NCBI GenBank assembly: GCA_964017065.1
Contig: OZ024783.1
Span: 2,032,832 to 2,096,831 of the forward strand
Source: Haliclona indistincta
Lineage: Eukaryota; Porifera; Demospongiae; Haplosclerida; Chalinidae
DNA length: 64,000 bases
Direction: 5' to 3'
Positions within the stretch are counted from its first letter, which is position 1. The number at the start of each line of letters is the position of its first letter. The translations under genes and the position numbers were made by a program. Under the pieces are notes generated by a model. That model saw only the letters and a list, made by a program, of their open reading frames with translations, ran no database searches and had not been told where the DNA came from. Below, one piece after another: positions 12,331 through 27,042 of the stretch.

Positions 12331-12384
12331 CTGATGGAGAAATATTATACACATGTACTTGTCACTTTTTATAATGTTATTAGG

Positions 12385-12443
12385 GAGGCACGGTAGTGCC
12401 TCCCTATGTAGGGATGGCCAAGAAAACAGGGAGAGAGGGAGGG
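12385..12443. mobile_element. Short hairpin-start element
   Basis: AGGGAGGCACGGTAGTGCCT folds on itself and is followed by CCCTATGTAGGG. The same start occurs at 61359 in an intron insertion. It looks like a dispersed repeat end inserted next to the minisatellite. Confidence 0.45.
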
Positions 12444-12650
12444 AGGCACTTGGGTCATCTTTAGCATTGGGTAGAGAAGCTAAGCTACAAGGCACTTGGG
12501 TCATCTTTAGCATTGGGTAGAGAAGCTAAGCTACAAGGCACTTGGGTCATCTTTAGCATTGGGTGGAGAAGCTAAGCTACAAGGCACTTGGGTCATCTTT
12601 AGCATTGGGTAGAGAAGCTAAGCTACAAGGCACTCATTGGTCATCTTTAG
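12444..12650. repeat. 46-bp minisatellite, about 4.5 units
   Basis: Third block of the unit seen at 3031. It is followed, as there, by the duplicated spacer leading to the next GPCR copy. Confidence 0.9.
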
Positions 12651-13659
12651 TGTTTGCTATTACTGTGAAGATTTACAGAATTAATTTAAGTCTCATTTTC
12701 CTGCTACAGTATGTAGCACTTATTAAAATTAATATTAATGTTTCATTGTTACTTTTGTACCCAATGAACTCCAGCTGCATGATGACCTGGTCTTTGACTC
12801 AAATCACTGCATGATTCTAAGAACATACACTCATTTATTTCCAACTATCGGTCATTAAATGATGCATTTTAACTGTTATACATTGAGGCTGAGAGGATGT
12901 CAGCTAATTGGGATACATGTCTTTCCTATAGTTTCTCTTAGTCAATGAGCATCAAACTGTAGTATGTGGTCACACACAAAGTGTACCTCAAATGAGATTA
13001 TGGGTGAGTCAGTAGACCCGGCCAGATGGCTACAGACTTGTGTATTCACTTTGCAGCTGTTGTGGTGTATTTTTAATAGTGCGCATTTTGCGCGGTATAT
13101 ATTATTTTCTGTGTGTGTATGAGTGTAAAAACATGCATGCGGCTCCGCCTGATCGAGCCTATTATGCTTTTAACTATGCCCGTTTTTTCTTTCAACTTTG
13201 CCCAGCTGATAGTAGATCCTACAGCACTGTATTAACTTAATTGGGGTACATGGCGCTGTAGCATACTGTGTGGAGACTACATCGCAGTAAAAGTACCTGA
13301 TCATGATTTCACCATAACATAAATGCAGCGGTTCACCAATTATTTCGTTACAGTGGTTTTATTACTTCTTGCAAGGGTAAAGCGTAAACCGTAGAGCGTA
13401 GACCGTAAAGCGTGGAGAACTAATGCGTTAAAATGTCGTTAAGTCTTTGATCATGCTCCATTGTGTGAATAAATACCAGTGACTTGACACATTAGTGACT
13501 GCAAGGTGACGCTTTACACTCAAATATTCCTTGCAAGAAGTAATAGAACCTCTGTACCACGCCTAATTATTATTTATAAGAATTAACGCGTGGGTGCATC
13601 CATCATATAGTTCCCGCGCCGCCGGCGATGCATCACAGCCTCGGCTAGATCAGGCTACG
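12651..13659. other. Spacer upstream of GPCR copy 4
   Basis: Duplicate of 3721-4179 interrupted by extra sequence (about 13020-13230) and by the MITE at 13351. No coding sequence recognised. Confidence 0.6.
13351..13554. mobile_element. MITE with TA duplication (Tc1/mariner-like)
   Basis: A 204-bp insert bounded by TA on both sides. The ends are CAGTGGTTTTATTACTTCTT and its near-perfect inverted partner ending AGAACCTCTG (about 25-bp terminal inverted repeats). The paralogous site before copy 2 (about 4097-4102, GTTACCACG) lacks it, giving an empty-site comparison. No transposase. The interior has short GCGTA(A)ACCGTA repeats. Confidence 0.85.
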
Positions 13660-16600
13660 ATGAGAAGACTCATCACGTTCTCTCTGATCTTCTTCTGCTT
13701 CAAATTATCTTATTGGTTTGCAGATGCTCAAGACACGTAAGCACTCAGTGTTGTGCATGGATGTTAAGAATCACATTGATATTTCTACTACATTACTGCC
13801 TTCTTCATACTCAGATTTAGCTTGAATCTTGTACTAGCAGCTGATGGAGACGAATGCAATGGCTCCCATCCTACTGTCAGAATGAGCACAAGACTGGGAA
13901 GTGTGCTGCCAGTAAGAAAATACACCCAATGGATTCCAGTATCTGGTCAGTGAGTCTGACTCAATGCCACATATCACAGATTCACAGCATGTCTGGGACT
14001 CAGGGATGATTAAATAAATTAAATCGATATTACAGTGCATGTATGTTGTTTTTCTTTAGACAACTGCAGTACAGCTCACAACTTGACATTTTCATTGTCT
14101 ACGATATTTAATGGAACTACTCTCGACACAGTAGCTAACCCACACTATCAGTTCAGGATTGATCTGTCTCCTGCTGAACACTGCCATTGTTTAACTGTTG
14201 ACAGTGCTACTGGTGTTATTGGTAACATTATATTCAATCAATGGAGAGATGGAAGTTTCTGGTGTGGCAGCAACATCACACAGCTTTGTGCCTCAAGTAG
14301 TAAAAATACAACATTCTACTCAGCACTTATAAGTCAGAATGGATCAATGCTAAGTGTTAATGATGCTCTTTCGTGTGACAATTTAACAGATGAGGATCTT
14401 ATTAGTGAGTCACATTATTAGGAGGTATACAGTACTAGGACGCATGTCATGATTATACAATCAGCATAAATTATACTGAAGGCTTCTTGCACAAGAGATT
14501 ACTGCATCATTCTCAATACAGGCACTATGTGCATGACTGCTGATGGTTGGAAAGGATCTCTAAAGTGCACTGTTAGCCGAGCTAGTCATGACGAAACTTG
14601 CTCACTTGGTGGAAAAGGTAATTAGGGTGTATAGATTCACTCGAATTTGTTAGTACAGCAACATGTCAATGCATGCTAGAGCATACATGTTGCTACATAT
14701 TATTATCAATAAATTATTATTGATGAAGTAATAAGTGATTACTTCAAAGCATGGTTATCATAAACGTGTGTTATTTTTCATCAATGCATTGCCAAGATGT
14801 TTCCTTTGTGAATATTACAGCTACCAGAGTGTGTCACTGCGATGGAGAGTGGGGACCAGTTCACTGTCATCCATCACTACAACTAGTAGAGGAACTGGTA
14901 CGTTATTATTATAGGTCAAGTAAACATGATTTATAGCTACCTGCATCCATTCTAGCTTGAATCTTCTCTATCTGAAGACAGTCTTGTGATTCTAAGTCAG
15001 CTACTACCAAGCACTACCACCATCACTCAGCGATTGGATCTCCTTATGAGAGCTGTGCAGCAACAACTCAACACAACACAAGGAATAACAGATACATTTC
15101 TACAGGTACAGCTACACCATTTCTTGTTTAGATATCAAAATTAATATAAACATACTCACAGGTGATTCTGAATATCGTTGAAGACATACCATTTGAGGCA
15201 AGTGTTATTTTCACTTTCAACCATCTAAACCATCAACAACTAACAATACTAAATAATATAATAGAATAGCAAAGTGTGTGAGATGGTTGCACGAGCACAT
15301 CACAGAACCATTCTCAAAATTTGAATAAGTAATAACTGATAAGTAATAAGTGATTACTTCAAAGCATGGTTATCAAAACTATATAATAACATGAAGTGCA
15401 AGTTGTTAAAATAATATCACTGAATTAACCACAAATATTTCCATTTTTTATTGTTCAGGCAAATTCTTCTAGTTCAGTTCCATTTCTGTCTCTACTGGAT
15501 GATGTGGCTCTTAGTCTCAGACTGAACAGAACTGTTAGCTCCAAAAATAATTCAATACGTAAGGAGACAGTGATAGTGAATCTATGTGTTATGACTAGAA
15601 TATCCTTTATAGGAGTGAGGATAAGGGAAGTGTTTCCTGGTAGTGGGCGTGTCACTGGTATACAAGTTGACAACAACTACATATCCCTACCTGATGAAAT
15701 ATTTGAAAACATATCTGAATCAGGTATACATGTCAACAGTGTATAGCTAGTCCAAAAAATTGCTTTACCTATTTGATAGTATTTGTTGCATCCTACAATT
15801 TCGAGAACATCTCTAATCTACTGCCTGAGGGAACTCAAGAGTAAGCTTGTGAACATTTCTGCAGCTATAACCAATTTCTGTACAAAAATTTCAGGCCTAT
15901 TTCTTCAGTTATCTCATCCTCACTGGCTTGTAATGAATGCAAAACCACCAATCTATCAGAGAATGTGACAGTTTTCTTTGACTTGCCTCCAAGAATGACT
16001 AACAACACTAAATGTGTGTTTGCTAGCTTGCAGTAAGTCCTATAACCAAGAGTAAATTTACTCTTGCTATAACTAGACTGCTATAATAGCAAGTATGAGC
16101 TGAGCTTTTATGTTTAGAGACGGTGTTGGTTCTGATTATTTTTGGAACGAAAGTGGATGCAGCACAATAAATTTTGAGAATGGTTCTGTGATGTGCTCGT
16201 GCAATCAGCTCACACACTTTGGTATTCTCCTCAGTCCTGAGCAGCCAGATAATGTACATAAGTTAATTCAAAAGTGCATAAAATTATTTCTTTACTATAA
16301 TATGCTTCTTCAGAATATTCCACCACTATTAATCTTGATTTGGCAAGTTTACTCGTCCATTTCACTGGTGTTCCTCTTGGCTACTATTCTCACATTTCTA
16401 CTACAAAAGTCAGCCAAAGTGTACAGCATAGATTATTTTTGTTGTATCTTTTTTACTTACAGATCTCTGTGGAACATGCGTAACTATATTCACTGTATGT
16501 TGTGTGGTAGTATGTTCACTGCTCAACTTCTGTATACATTTGGGATAAATAAAACTGAGAACGAGGTACTGTGACTGTCTTCAATTTCCTTCACTCTCTC

Positions 16601-17978
16601 GTTTCATGCAGGCTGTCTGTTCAGCCATTGCTGTATTGCTTCAATACCTCTATCTAGTGATGTTCATGTGGATGCTAATGGAGGGTGTGGTCTTGTATTT
16701 CAAGCTAGTCAGAGTATTCACTGCAGATCACAAACGCTACATTGCTTTCTTTACCATAGCAAGCTATGGTAAGTGATGCTTATGGTTTGTGCACTCCAAT
16801 ATTATTCTGTGACTGTATGCATGCATGTATAGGCATACCACTGTTATACATGGGTCTAGTGGTACCTCTTGGATTCTTAGTTAACACTGAGCACATCATT
16901 GGAAGCCATTATGGACGTCGAGATGCAAATGGGAGACTGATGTGGTAAATGATTTATTCAGATGATGATGAACTATTAATACATGCTGTCACAGGTGTTG
17001 GATGAGGTTTGACACGAGCTTCACCTGGGCTTATTTTGCTCCAGCCGTTCTTATTAGTTTGGTAAGCTACGTAAGTGTTTTTCATAACCATAGCTCGAAA
17101 ATTTGGACCTTGGAAGTACGATTTGGCACTCCGAGCTGAGCGTAATACTGTAGAATAATTATCAGAATAAGAATTTAATGAGCTATTGTGCCAGAAAGCT
17201 ATTCTCAGCACAATGTACATTTGCTCGTGGCTGTATGAGTTGTACAGAACTAGGAATTTTTCTTAAAAACCAATAATGATGGAAATATAGTTGTAACCTC
17301 CTACGTTGGAATAACAATGTGAAATACCAAACAGCAGTTCTCAATAATATTAACTACAACTAGTGCTAAAACTAGTAAGACAAAAATGATTTATACCAGG
17401 TCAATATTGGGTTCCTAATCATGGCTATTGTTATAATGAGCCGTCACTTGAGGAAACAAGAAGATAAGTCCAAAAGAGCATCAGCAAAGTAATGAGATAG
17501 CTGTGTATGTTGTGTTTATTTTCACACACATATAGGCACTGGTTGAAAGTGATCATCTCACTAGTGATTGTACTGGGTATATCGTGGTTAGGTCTGCTTA
17601 TATTCTTCGCTGATCGTGAGATTTCGTACATTGGCTTTGTCTTCTTTTTTGGTCAAGGCATCATTATATTCATCTTACTGGTTCCTCTCTCAAAACAGGT
17701 AAAGCATTTATTATAGTTTGGAGTCATTGCCGAGTCAAGCAGAATTTATGGCATGCATAATATCGATCTTTTAGGTAAGAGATGCTTATGTTAAGTGGTG
17801 GAGAAAGGTATGGCCGCACTTGCAATTGAATTCCAGTGATAATCATCTTCCAGCCACAGTAAGCTATATCACTGTCACATATCTCACTTTATTGTTTCTG
17901 TAGCAGAAGAATTCTAGAAGAAATGGAGTAAACACGGAGAATAGAACATTGTCAACACCTGATCAATCCATTGCCTAG
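13660..17978 (+). CDS. Adhesion GPCR, copy 4 (complete, 810 aa; altered GPS)
   Basis: Same 21-exon plan as copy 2: 13660-13736, 13815-13945, 14060-14404, 14522-14617, 14821-14897, 14956-15105, 15162-15197, 15459-15558, 15613-15723, 15780-15840, 15865-16032, 16118-16253, 16314-16408, 16463-16565, 16612-16768, 16833-16944, 16995-17061, 17400-17488, 17536-17698, 17775-17858, 17904-17978. Open throughout. Signal peptide, unrecognised ectodomain, Cys-rich part, GAIN/GPS and 7TM as in copy 2. The GPS reads CSCNQLTHFGILL: the His two residues before the cleavage Thr is Gln (codon 16206-16208), so self-cleavage is probably lost. The seventh intron is enlarged by an inverted copy of GPS-coding sequence. 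The tail reads through the stop position used by copy 2 and ends STPDQSIA. GC donor after 15197. Confidence 0.9.
15270..15376 (-). repeat. Inverted GPS-exon fragment plus intron fragment inside intron 7
   Basis: 15270-15323 is the reverse complement of about 54 bp of GPS-coding sequence (compare 16167-16221). It encodes the His version (CNHLTHF), unlike the host gene. The adjoining 15336-15376 repeats the intron stretch at 14727-14757 in direct orientation. Confidence 0.8.
16048..16065. repeat. 18-bp perfect palindrome
   Basis: AAGAGTAAATTTACTCTT just after a splice donor. Present only in copy 4 of the three intact GPCRs. Confidence 0.8.
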
Positions 17979-18582
17979 CTGATGGAGAAATACTTCTCAC
18001 TTTTTAATGTGACATTATAAGCATGGTCGTTACACCTTGTGCAAGCCATTATAGTAAACATAAATTGCGTGTGATGAATGAGATAGAGCTTGACTGCATG
18101 ACAAGACAGTCAGTATAGACAGTGCTTCTTTATCTTAGTCAATGAAGTCCAGGCAAAGCCTCAAAGTGCTAAACTCAGCTATGCACTGCATGATGACGTT
18201 TCTCTATTATCTTCCTCCTCCTCCTGTCTGCTAGCTACCTCTCATTATAAATCAATTCGCAGCACAACTACCTACAGGGAACCCCGCATCCGTCTACAAT
18301 GGACACTCACTGAATCACAAAAATAACCCACATAATATAAACCCCTGACCAGATGACACTCTCTCTATATAATGGACAATTTTTGTTGGTCCCAATGGTG
18401 TCTGCCTTAGAGAGGTTCCACAGTACTATAATGAGCAATACAGTCTTACCATCCATCATCTATATGATAATAATAGAATTTTTTAACTGCTAATAGTATG
18501 GATAATTTTTTAATTCTAATTTTGAATGTGATTTCTAAAAAATGATCATAATTTATAATGAGCAAATGAGCTGAATAATGTG
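17979..18582. other. Convergent 3' flanks of GPCR copy 4 and UROD
   Basis: No gene. Contains about 170 bp (18250-18425) absent from the duplicate at 8282-8698, with AGAGAGGTTCCACAGTACT at its right end. This resembles the inverse of the CAGTGGAACCT-type repeat seen at 25450, so a small mobile element is likely. Confidence 0.5.
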
Positions 18583-21377
<2,795 letters not shown>

Positions 21378-21495
21378 CACGATATGCGACCCTGACTCTA
21401 TTATATACTACAACACGTGGTCTACAATGGGTGTGACCAGAGTGGGGAGGGAGGGGCTCTGACCGCGGCTATAGGCACTGACACGAAGATCGAAG
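21378..21495. promoter_or_regulatory. Shared promoter region UROD / ankyrin-Roc-COR gene
   Basis: 118 bp separate the two divergent start codons, so both transcripts must initiate in or near this interval. No TATA box evident. Confidence 0.6.
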
Positions 21496-24400
21496 ATGAA
21501 TCAGAGACACTGGATGAATCCCCGGCAAAAACAACAAGATAATCAAGATTGTGTCGAAGATTGCGTACAGGCGTTCAAAAATGGAAACAAACTCGCGGTG
21601 GAGCAGCTATTACCTCGCATACCACAACCAGCTAACGTCACGACAACGTTTGAGTTTATTCCTGGGTCTGTTACACTTGTTCCTTTACTCCACATAGCTG
21701 CGTATTGGGGCTGGAAGAATGTGGTTACTGAGCTAGTATCTGTACATGAGTGTGATCCAAACCGCAAGGACACTGTAGAACATATTCCACTGCATTATGC
21801 CGCCTACAATGGCCACCTCGAGGTGGTGAAATATTTCATCATTGATCTACTTTGTGACCCAATGGACAAGAACTATGATGGCTGGACACCACTTCACTAT
21901 GCTTGCGAGAATGGTCACCTCGAAACTGCTCAATACCTCATTAGAGAGGAACACTGTGACCCATCATGCGAACATGATCATGGCTGGACACCACTTCACT
22001 TTGCTTGTAGCAATGGTTACCTCAACATTGCTCAGTATCTCATCAGAGAGGAACACTGTAACCCATCATGTGAGGACGATCATGGCAGTACACCACTTCA
22101 CAAGGCTTGTAGTAATGGTCATCTCAACATTGTCCAGTATCTCATCAGAGAGGAACACTGTAACCCATCATGTGAGAACTATTATGGCACTACACCACTT
22201 CATGATGCTTGTGTACATGACCACGCCCACATTGTACAATATCTGTTATCAACTGGTCGAGTCAATCCGCTGACTAAGAACAAGTATTATGGCTACACTG
22301 CTTTGTCCTATGCTAGTGGCAACTATGATATCATTAAACTATTTGAACCATTCGAAGAGTGCAGGACAGCCTTCCCAGTGCACACGTTCACTAAACTGAT
22401 ACTCACAGGAGACAGTGGAGCTGGTAAGACTACCATAACTGAACTCATCGTCCGCCTAGCTAGTTCTACAGCTGTAGAGTGTGTCGCTGATGTTCAACGC
22501 TACACAGCAGGGATCGTTCCACACCACATCCAGAGTGAGCAGCTGGGCAACTTTGTCGTGTATGACTTTGCTGGACAGCAAGAATACTACTCGAGTCATG
22601 ATGCTGTGCTCGAGCAAGTGATGCGAAGGTCAGCAGCCATATTTCTCTGTGTGGTAGACCTGAGTGAGAGCAAGGAGAAGATCTGTGAGTCGCTCCACTA
22701 CTGGCTAAGCTTTATCGACAATGCCTGCAGCACAGCAGAGGGACGATCGCATGTGGTGATCATTGGTAGCCATGCCGACCAGGTCATGTTGTCGGTGGAG
22801 GAGAAGAGCTCAATGCTGCAGACCATCATAGCTACCAGAAGAGTAAAACGCCAGGAGTATGTAGAGTGCATTGCTATGGACTGTCGCAGAACCAACACTG
22901 ATGCTTCACGTCGTTTGACCGCCACACTCACCAACAGCCAGAAAGCTATCACTGCCAGTCAGCCCGTCATCCACTACTATTCTCATGTTGTCTACGCATT
23001 CCTTCGTACCAAGCTGAACGTGGTAGGCTGTACACTACATGATCTTGTCTTTGCAATCGCTAAGGAAAACGATTCTTCTCTCCCTAGCGACCAGTCTGTC
23101 CTCACAGAGATCCTTACCACTCTCAATGATAAAGGTCTCATCCTCTTTATATGCCATCATCAATCCAGCTGGATCGTAGTGAAGACAGAAGCCTTGTTAA
23201 ACGAAATCAATGGAACACTGTTTGCCCCTGACCACTTCAAGGAGTATCGTGATCTAGCCAGCAACACTGGCATAGTACCCGTCTCTAACCTTCACAAAGT
23301 GTTTCCCGACTACAACTCAGACATGCTCGTCGGATTTCTCACATCATTGGATTTCTGTCGACCTGTGGACCCGTCAGTGCTACGGTATACCAACCTTCAG
23401 ACCACACCCTCTCACTCCACAGGTGATCTCCTCTTCTTCCCTGGTCTTGTTCAGTCAGAGCGACCAGACAGCCTCGTCCAGCAGCTAGGAGCACTGGAGT
23501 TTGGCTGGTGTCTGAAGTGTATGGTTTTCTTCACGTCCTTCTCCTCTCAGTGGCTTACAAGTTCCCTCTAGCCAGTCAAGTTGTTTCATCTTTTGTCAGT
23601 GGTCTCCAGCGTGTATGCATAGTCTGGAAGAATGGCATCTTCTGGAGAAATCTAGACAACATCATAACAGTGATAGAGCTCGTTGACAAGAACAGATGTG
23701 TGTTGGTGGCCATGTCGTGTGATGACACCAGTCCAGTTGAGCATGCTGAACTTCGCAGTTCTCTCATTGGTCTAGTTCATCACCTCCAACAGCAGTATTG
23801 CCCTCGTCTCAATCTATGTGAGTTCCTCATCTCTCCTGATCTCATCCAGCGATACCCTCTGGATAACTTGCCTGACTCTGATCTATTCGACATCCATCAC
23901 GTCGCTCGATCTATGCTCCTTCACAAGAAAGTGGTTCCCAGTTATAAAGATAGCTGTGGCTACCTCACAGTAGAAGCACTTCCCTTTGAGCCATATCACC
24001 AGCTTAGTTCCTCCTCCGTCTGTCAGCTACTCAATCCTAACATGGCCGACCAGCAAGCTCCTGGTCCTCTCCTCCAGGAGGTAAGGCAGCTCTGTCGTCA
24101 GACTAAGATGAAGCCACAAGTGTACTACAAGGAACTGAGAGAGCATCTGGACAAGCTGAGTCTATTCGCTGGCAGGGATCCTCTGGTGAGCAGTGTGGCT
24201 GTACTGCAGCATGTGATGGTAGTAATGTTTCTCTGGTGTGTACAGGAGGTGGCTGGGTTGAAGGAGCAGGACCTACCAAGTGATCCACGCACAGCTGCTG
24301 GTAGCTCCAGTACCCTCAGTGAGTCACACATGTACACAAGTTGTGACAGTATTGTTATTGTATGTTCAGGCTCAGTTAGTCAGACTCCTCCCAGTACTCA

Positions 24401-24760
24401 CTCTGATCCACCAGTACCCAGTGTAGACCTGTCCAATATACCTGATGATGGTACACTAGGTGAGTATGAACACATCAACACTATCGAGGCTTTTCACAAT
24501 TTTGTATCATTGTAGATATCCGGTCTCATCTTGCTGTACTGCTTGTAGTCCTGAGAAGCACTGTGTGTCAATGGTTTGAGCTAGGACTACAGCTTGGACT
24601 GGATTACTTCACACTAAGTGTAATAGAGAAGGATCGCAGAGAGTCTAAAGAGTGTATGAGAGAGATGCTGGCTGTATGGCTGAAGGGTCAGGGAGGAGAG
24701 TGTACTAAACACGCTCTCAGAACAGCTCTATTGAACATTGACTGCAGGATAGTTGATTAG
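21496..24760 (+). CDS. Ankyrin-Roc-COR-Death domain protein (frameshift in COR)
   Basis: The start ATG at 21496 opens a frame with about seven ankyrin repeats (residues 60-285, e.g. GWTPLHYACENGHLETAQYL). A Roc GTPase follows, with P-loop GDSGAGKT at residues 305-312 and DFAGQQEYY at 357, then a COR region. Around 23510-23545 the conserved COR frame shifts by -1: upstream LEFGWCLKC is in one frame and FLHVLLLSVAYKF in another, consistent with one missing base. The continuation has two probable in-frame introns (24186-24245, 60 nt; 24319-24369, 51 nt) and one clear intron (24460-24515). It ends in a Death domain (QWFELGLQLGL ... MLAVWLKGQGG) with stop 24758-24760. Architecture matches the non-kinase part of DAPK1-type ROCO proteins. 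Probable signalling or cell-death scaffold. Either an assembly error or a recent pseudogene. Confidence 0.88.
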
Positions 24761-25239
24761 ATTCAGTACTGCAGTACTAAATAGACACACTGTACCATGC
24801 AAACACTAACATGACCTGGTAAAATTGACTAAAGTCAAACCAGCTGCTTTATCTTCTCAGCAAGAAATGGTTACTCAGTTTCAGAGATGTAGAGACGCAA
24901 CAGCCATAACACGGATGCATACCGGCTCACTACATTTCTCGAATCATAGGTTCCTTAAGCTTATTGAGCTGCATCCTTTGGGTTGTAATGTAAGCCCAAG
25001 ACAGCCAGTGGAACTACCAGGGCTACCAAACTAGCTATAGCTAGTGATCATGAGTTGTAGTAGATGAGTATATAGACCAGCTAAGTACAGGACTAGCTAC
25101 CATAATGCATGCTACAGGACTACGGTGAAACTTATAACAATCACATGAAATTTTATAAAAGCAAAAAATGAAATAAAATTTTTGTTCAAGCACGAGGCAT
25201 GAATGCAATTTCAAAATGTGATAAAGATTTTTGTGCCAT
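24761..25239. other. Convergent intergenic stretch
   Basis: Lies between the stops of the Death-domain gene and the minus-strand oxidoreductase. No gene recognised; should contain both polyadenylation regions. Confidence 0.5.
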
Positions 25240-26064
25240 CTAGTGGCCAGTCAAATTTTCTATTGTGGTCTTCTCCCATTTTTTAGTCTGCATGCTCTTG
25301 TATATTGCCTTTGCTACCATCACCTCTCCCACACACCATCTCACTGAGTTCATCACTGGAGGCACCTGCAACACAATCAGGAACACTGAGGAACATGGTC
25401 ACTGCATGCCTGCTTATAACAGCCAGCTAGCTAGGTACCAAACAGTACAGTGGAACCTGTCTATAGTGATCACTGTCTGCATATAACAGTCAGCTAGCTA
25501 GGGACCAAACAGTACAGTGGAACCTGTCTATAGTGGTCACTGCCTGCTTATAACAGCCAGCTAGCTAGGGACCAAACAGTACAGTGGAACCTCACATTCT
25601 TTCCTTGTACTACAGCATCTACAAACTGCTGTAGCTGAGGTAGGAAGGCGGCAGAGTATCCACCCAGACTATCAATGGTGGTCGGTTGTAGCGAGTCATT
25701 AGTGACGTGAGTAAGACCACCATCAAAACTGCCGTGAATCGTGATCTCACCCTATACAAAGGATACAACATCAAATGCACACACACAATCTCTCGCTCTC
25801 ACCCAATCACCCACTCGCTCGCTTGCTCAATAACTCACTCTCTCTCCCTCCCTCTCACACCTTTGGTCCGAATATTTGAAAGAAAGGAAGTGGTGTCATT
25901 GTGATGTCCATGTAGTGACAGTACAAAGCAGCTATTCTGCCGTCCTTGAATCGAAGGAGAGCATGAGCTAGTGACTCCGCCTCTTGATACTGTTTGTAAG
26001 GGTGTCCGACCACGCCTACTACTTCATCAACCTCTCCCAACCTGTACTAAGAGAGTTAGTGAGG

Positions 26065-26106
<42 letters not shown>

Positions 26107-26116
26107 GGCCCGGAGG

Positions 26117-26157
<41 letters not shown>

Positions 26158-26971
26158 AGAGAGAGAGAGCTAGAGCTGACCATAATCTAAGTGGTCTGAT
26201 CCAGTGTGTTACTCCATCCATCAGTATTCCTCCTCCTGCTCTCAGTGGATCAAACCGCCAGTTATACTCATTGCTGAGCAGTGTCTTCCAGTTCCTGCAT
26301 GAAGAGAAAGAAAGAGAGTATAATCATGTGGATGGATGTCTCACCTTCCTGCAGACTCCCAGTAGTTAGCGTGTATACAATATGGCCGACCTATCAGATC
26401 CTCCTCTATCAGCTCAGTAGCCTTCTTCAGCTGCAGAGGCATACAGAGAAAGAATCATATGCATCGACCTATTCTGCTGCAAAAAAAATCCGTGCATGCA
26501 GTCACTGCTTCCTCAGGTACCTCGGGCCAGTGTATTGAGTTCTCCCCCACCATCAGTACTGGTGATAGCTCCTCGGCTGCTGTCTGTAGTCTCATGCATG
26601 ACTCCAGAGTGTGGGCAACTGGTTTCTCCAATAAAACGTGTTTTCCTGCTCTCAAGCAGCTCAATGCAAGCTCCTCGTGCAGGTCATGAGGCACCATCAG
26701 AATAGCTGCATCAAAATCATCATCTCTAAGAGCAGTATCAAGTGTTGTGTACATCTGAAAGGGTGGGGCAGGTTATTAGCTAATAAACACGTGGTTATCT
26801 CACTTTGCAAGTTTCTTTCTCAGTTAATTCCGCTCTCATCGCCTCTGCCGTTTCTCTGTTGGTGTCTACCAGCGCTGTCACTCGACAGGATTGCTTGACT
26901 CCTTGCATGGCGTTGTAGTGAAGCGAGGCGATACGCCCACAACCTACCAATGCAAAACGCAAAGCCGCCAT
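25240..26971 (-). CDS. Gfo/Idh/MocA oxidoreductase, dihydrodiol-dehydrogenase-like
   Basis: Seven exons: 26971-26804, 26754-26521, 26430-26345, 26294-26181, 26041-25861, 25751-25596, 25365-25240 (354 aa). The N-terminus RFALVGCGRIASLHYNAM is the NAD(P)-binding GxGxxA motif; LLEKPVAHT is the family's EKP motif. LPFFQIFGPK and GEITIHGSFDGG belong to the C-terminal alpha/beta domain. The closest familiar animal protein is trans-1,2-dihydrobenzene-1,2-diol dehydrogenase (DHDH). The substrate could equally be a sugar, and I do not claim specificity. The last exon is tentative: its second half (VMVAKAIYKS) fits the family well, the first half less so. Intron 4 contains CT-type (sense) repeats. Divergent from the CNNM-like gene 71 bp away. 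Confidence 0.87.
25411..25592. repeat. 67-bp tandem repeat, 2.7 units
   Basis: TGCTTATAACAGCCAGCTAG with period 67, ending at the donor of the sixth exon of the oxidoreductase. Contains CAGTGGAACCTGTCTATAGT, a motif like the end of a small mobile element. Confidence 0.9.
26066..26169. repeat. (GA)n-rich microsatellite
   Basis: Two GA runs separated by GGAGGGCCCGGAGGG in intron 4 of the oxidoreductase. CT in its sense strand, near the acceptor. Confidence 0.95.
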
Positions 26972-27042
26972 TTTAAAACCACGCCTATAACTAGTTACTA
27001 ACCCCGCCCACAAAAAGAAGTAGAGCTAGAGAGATCAGGGAG
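26972..27042. promoter_or_regulatory. Shared promoter region oxidoreductase / CNNM-like gene
   Basis: 71 bp between divergent start codons. Confidence 0.55.
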
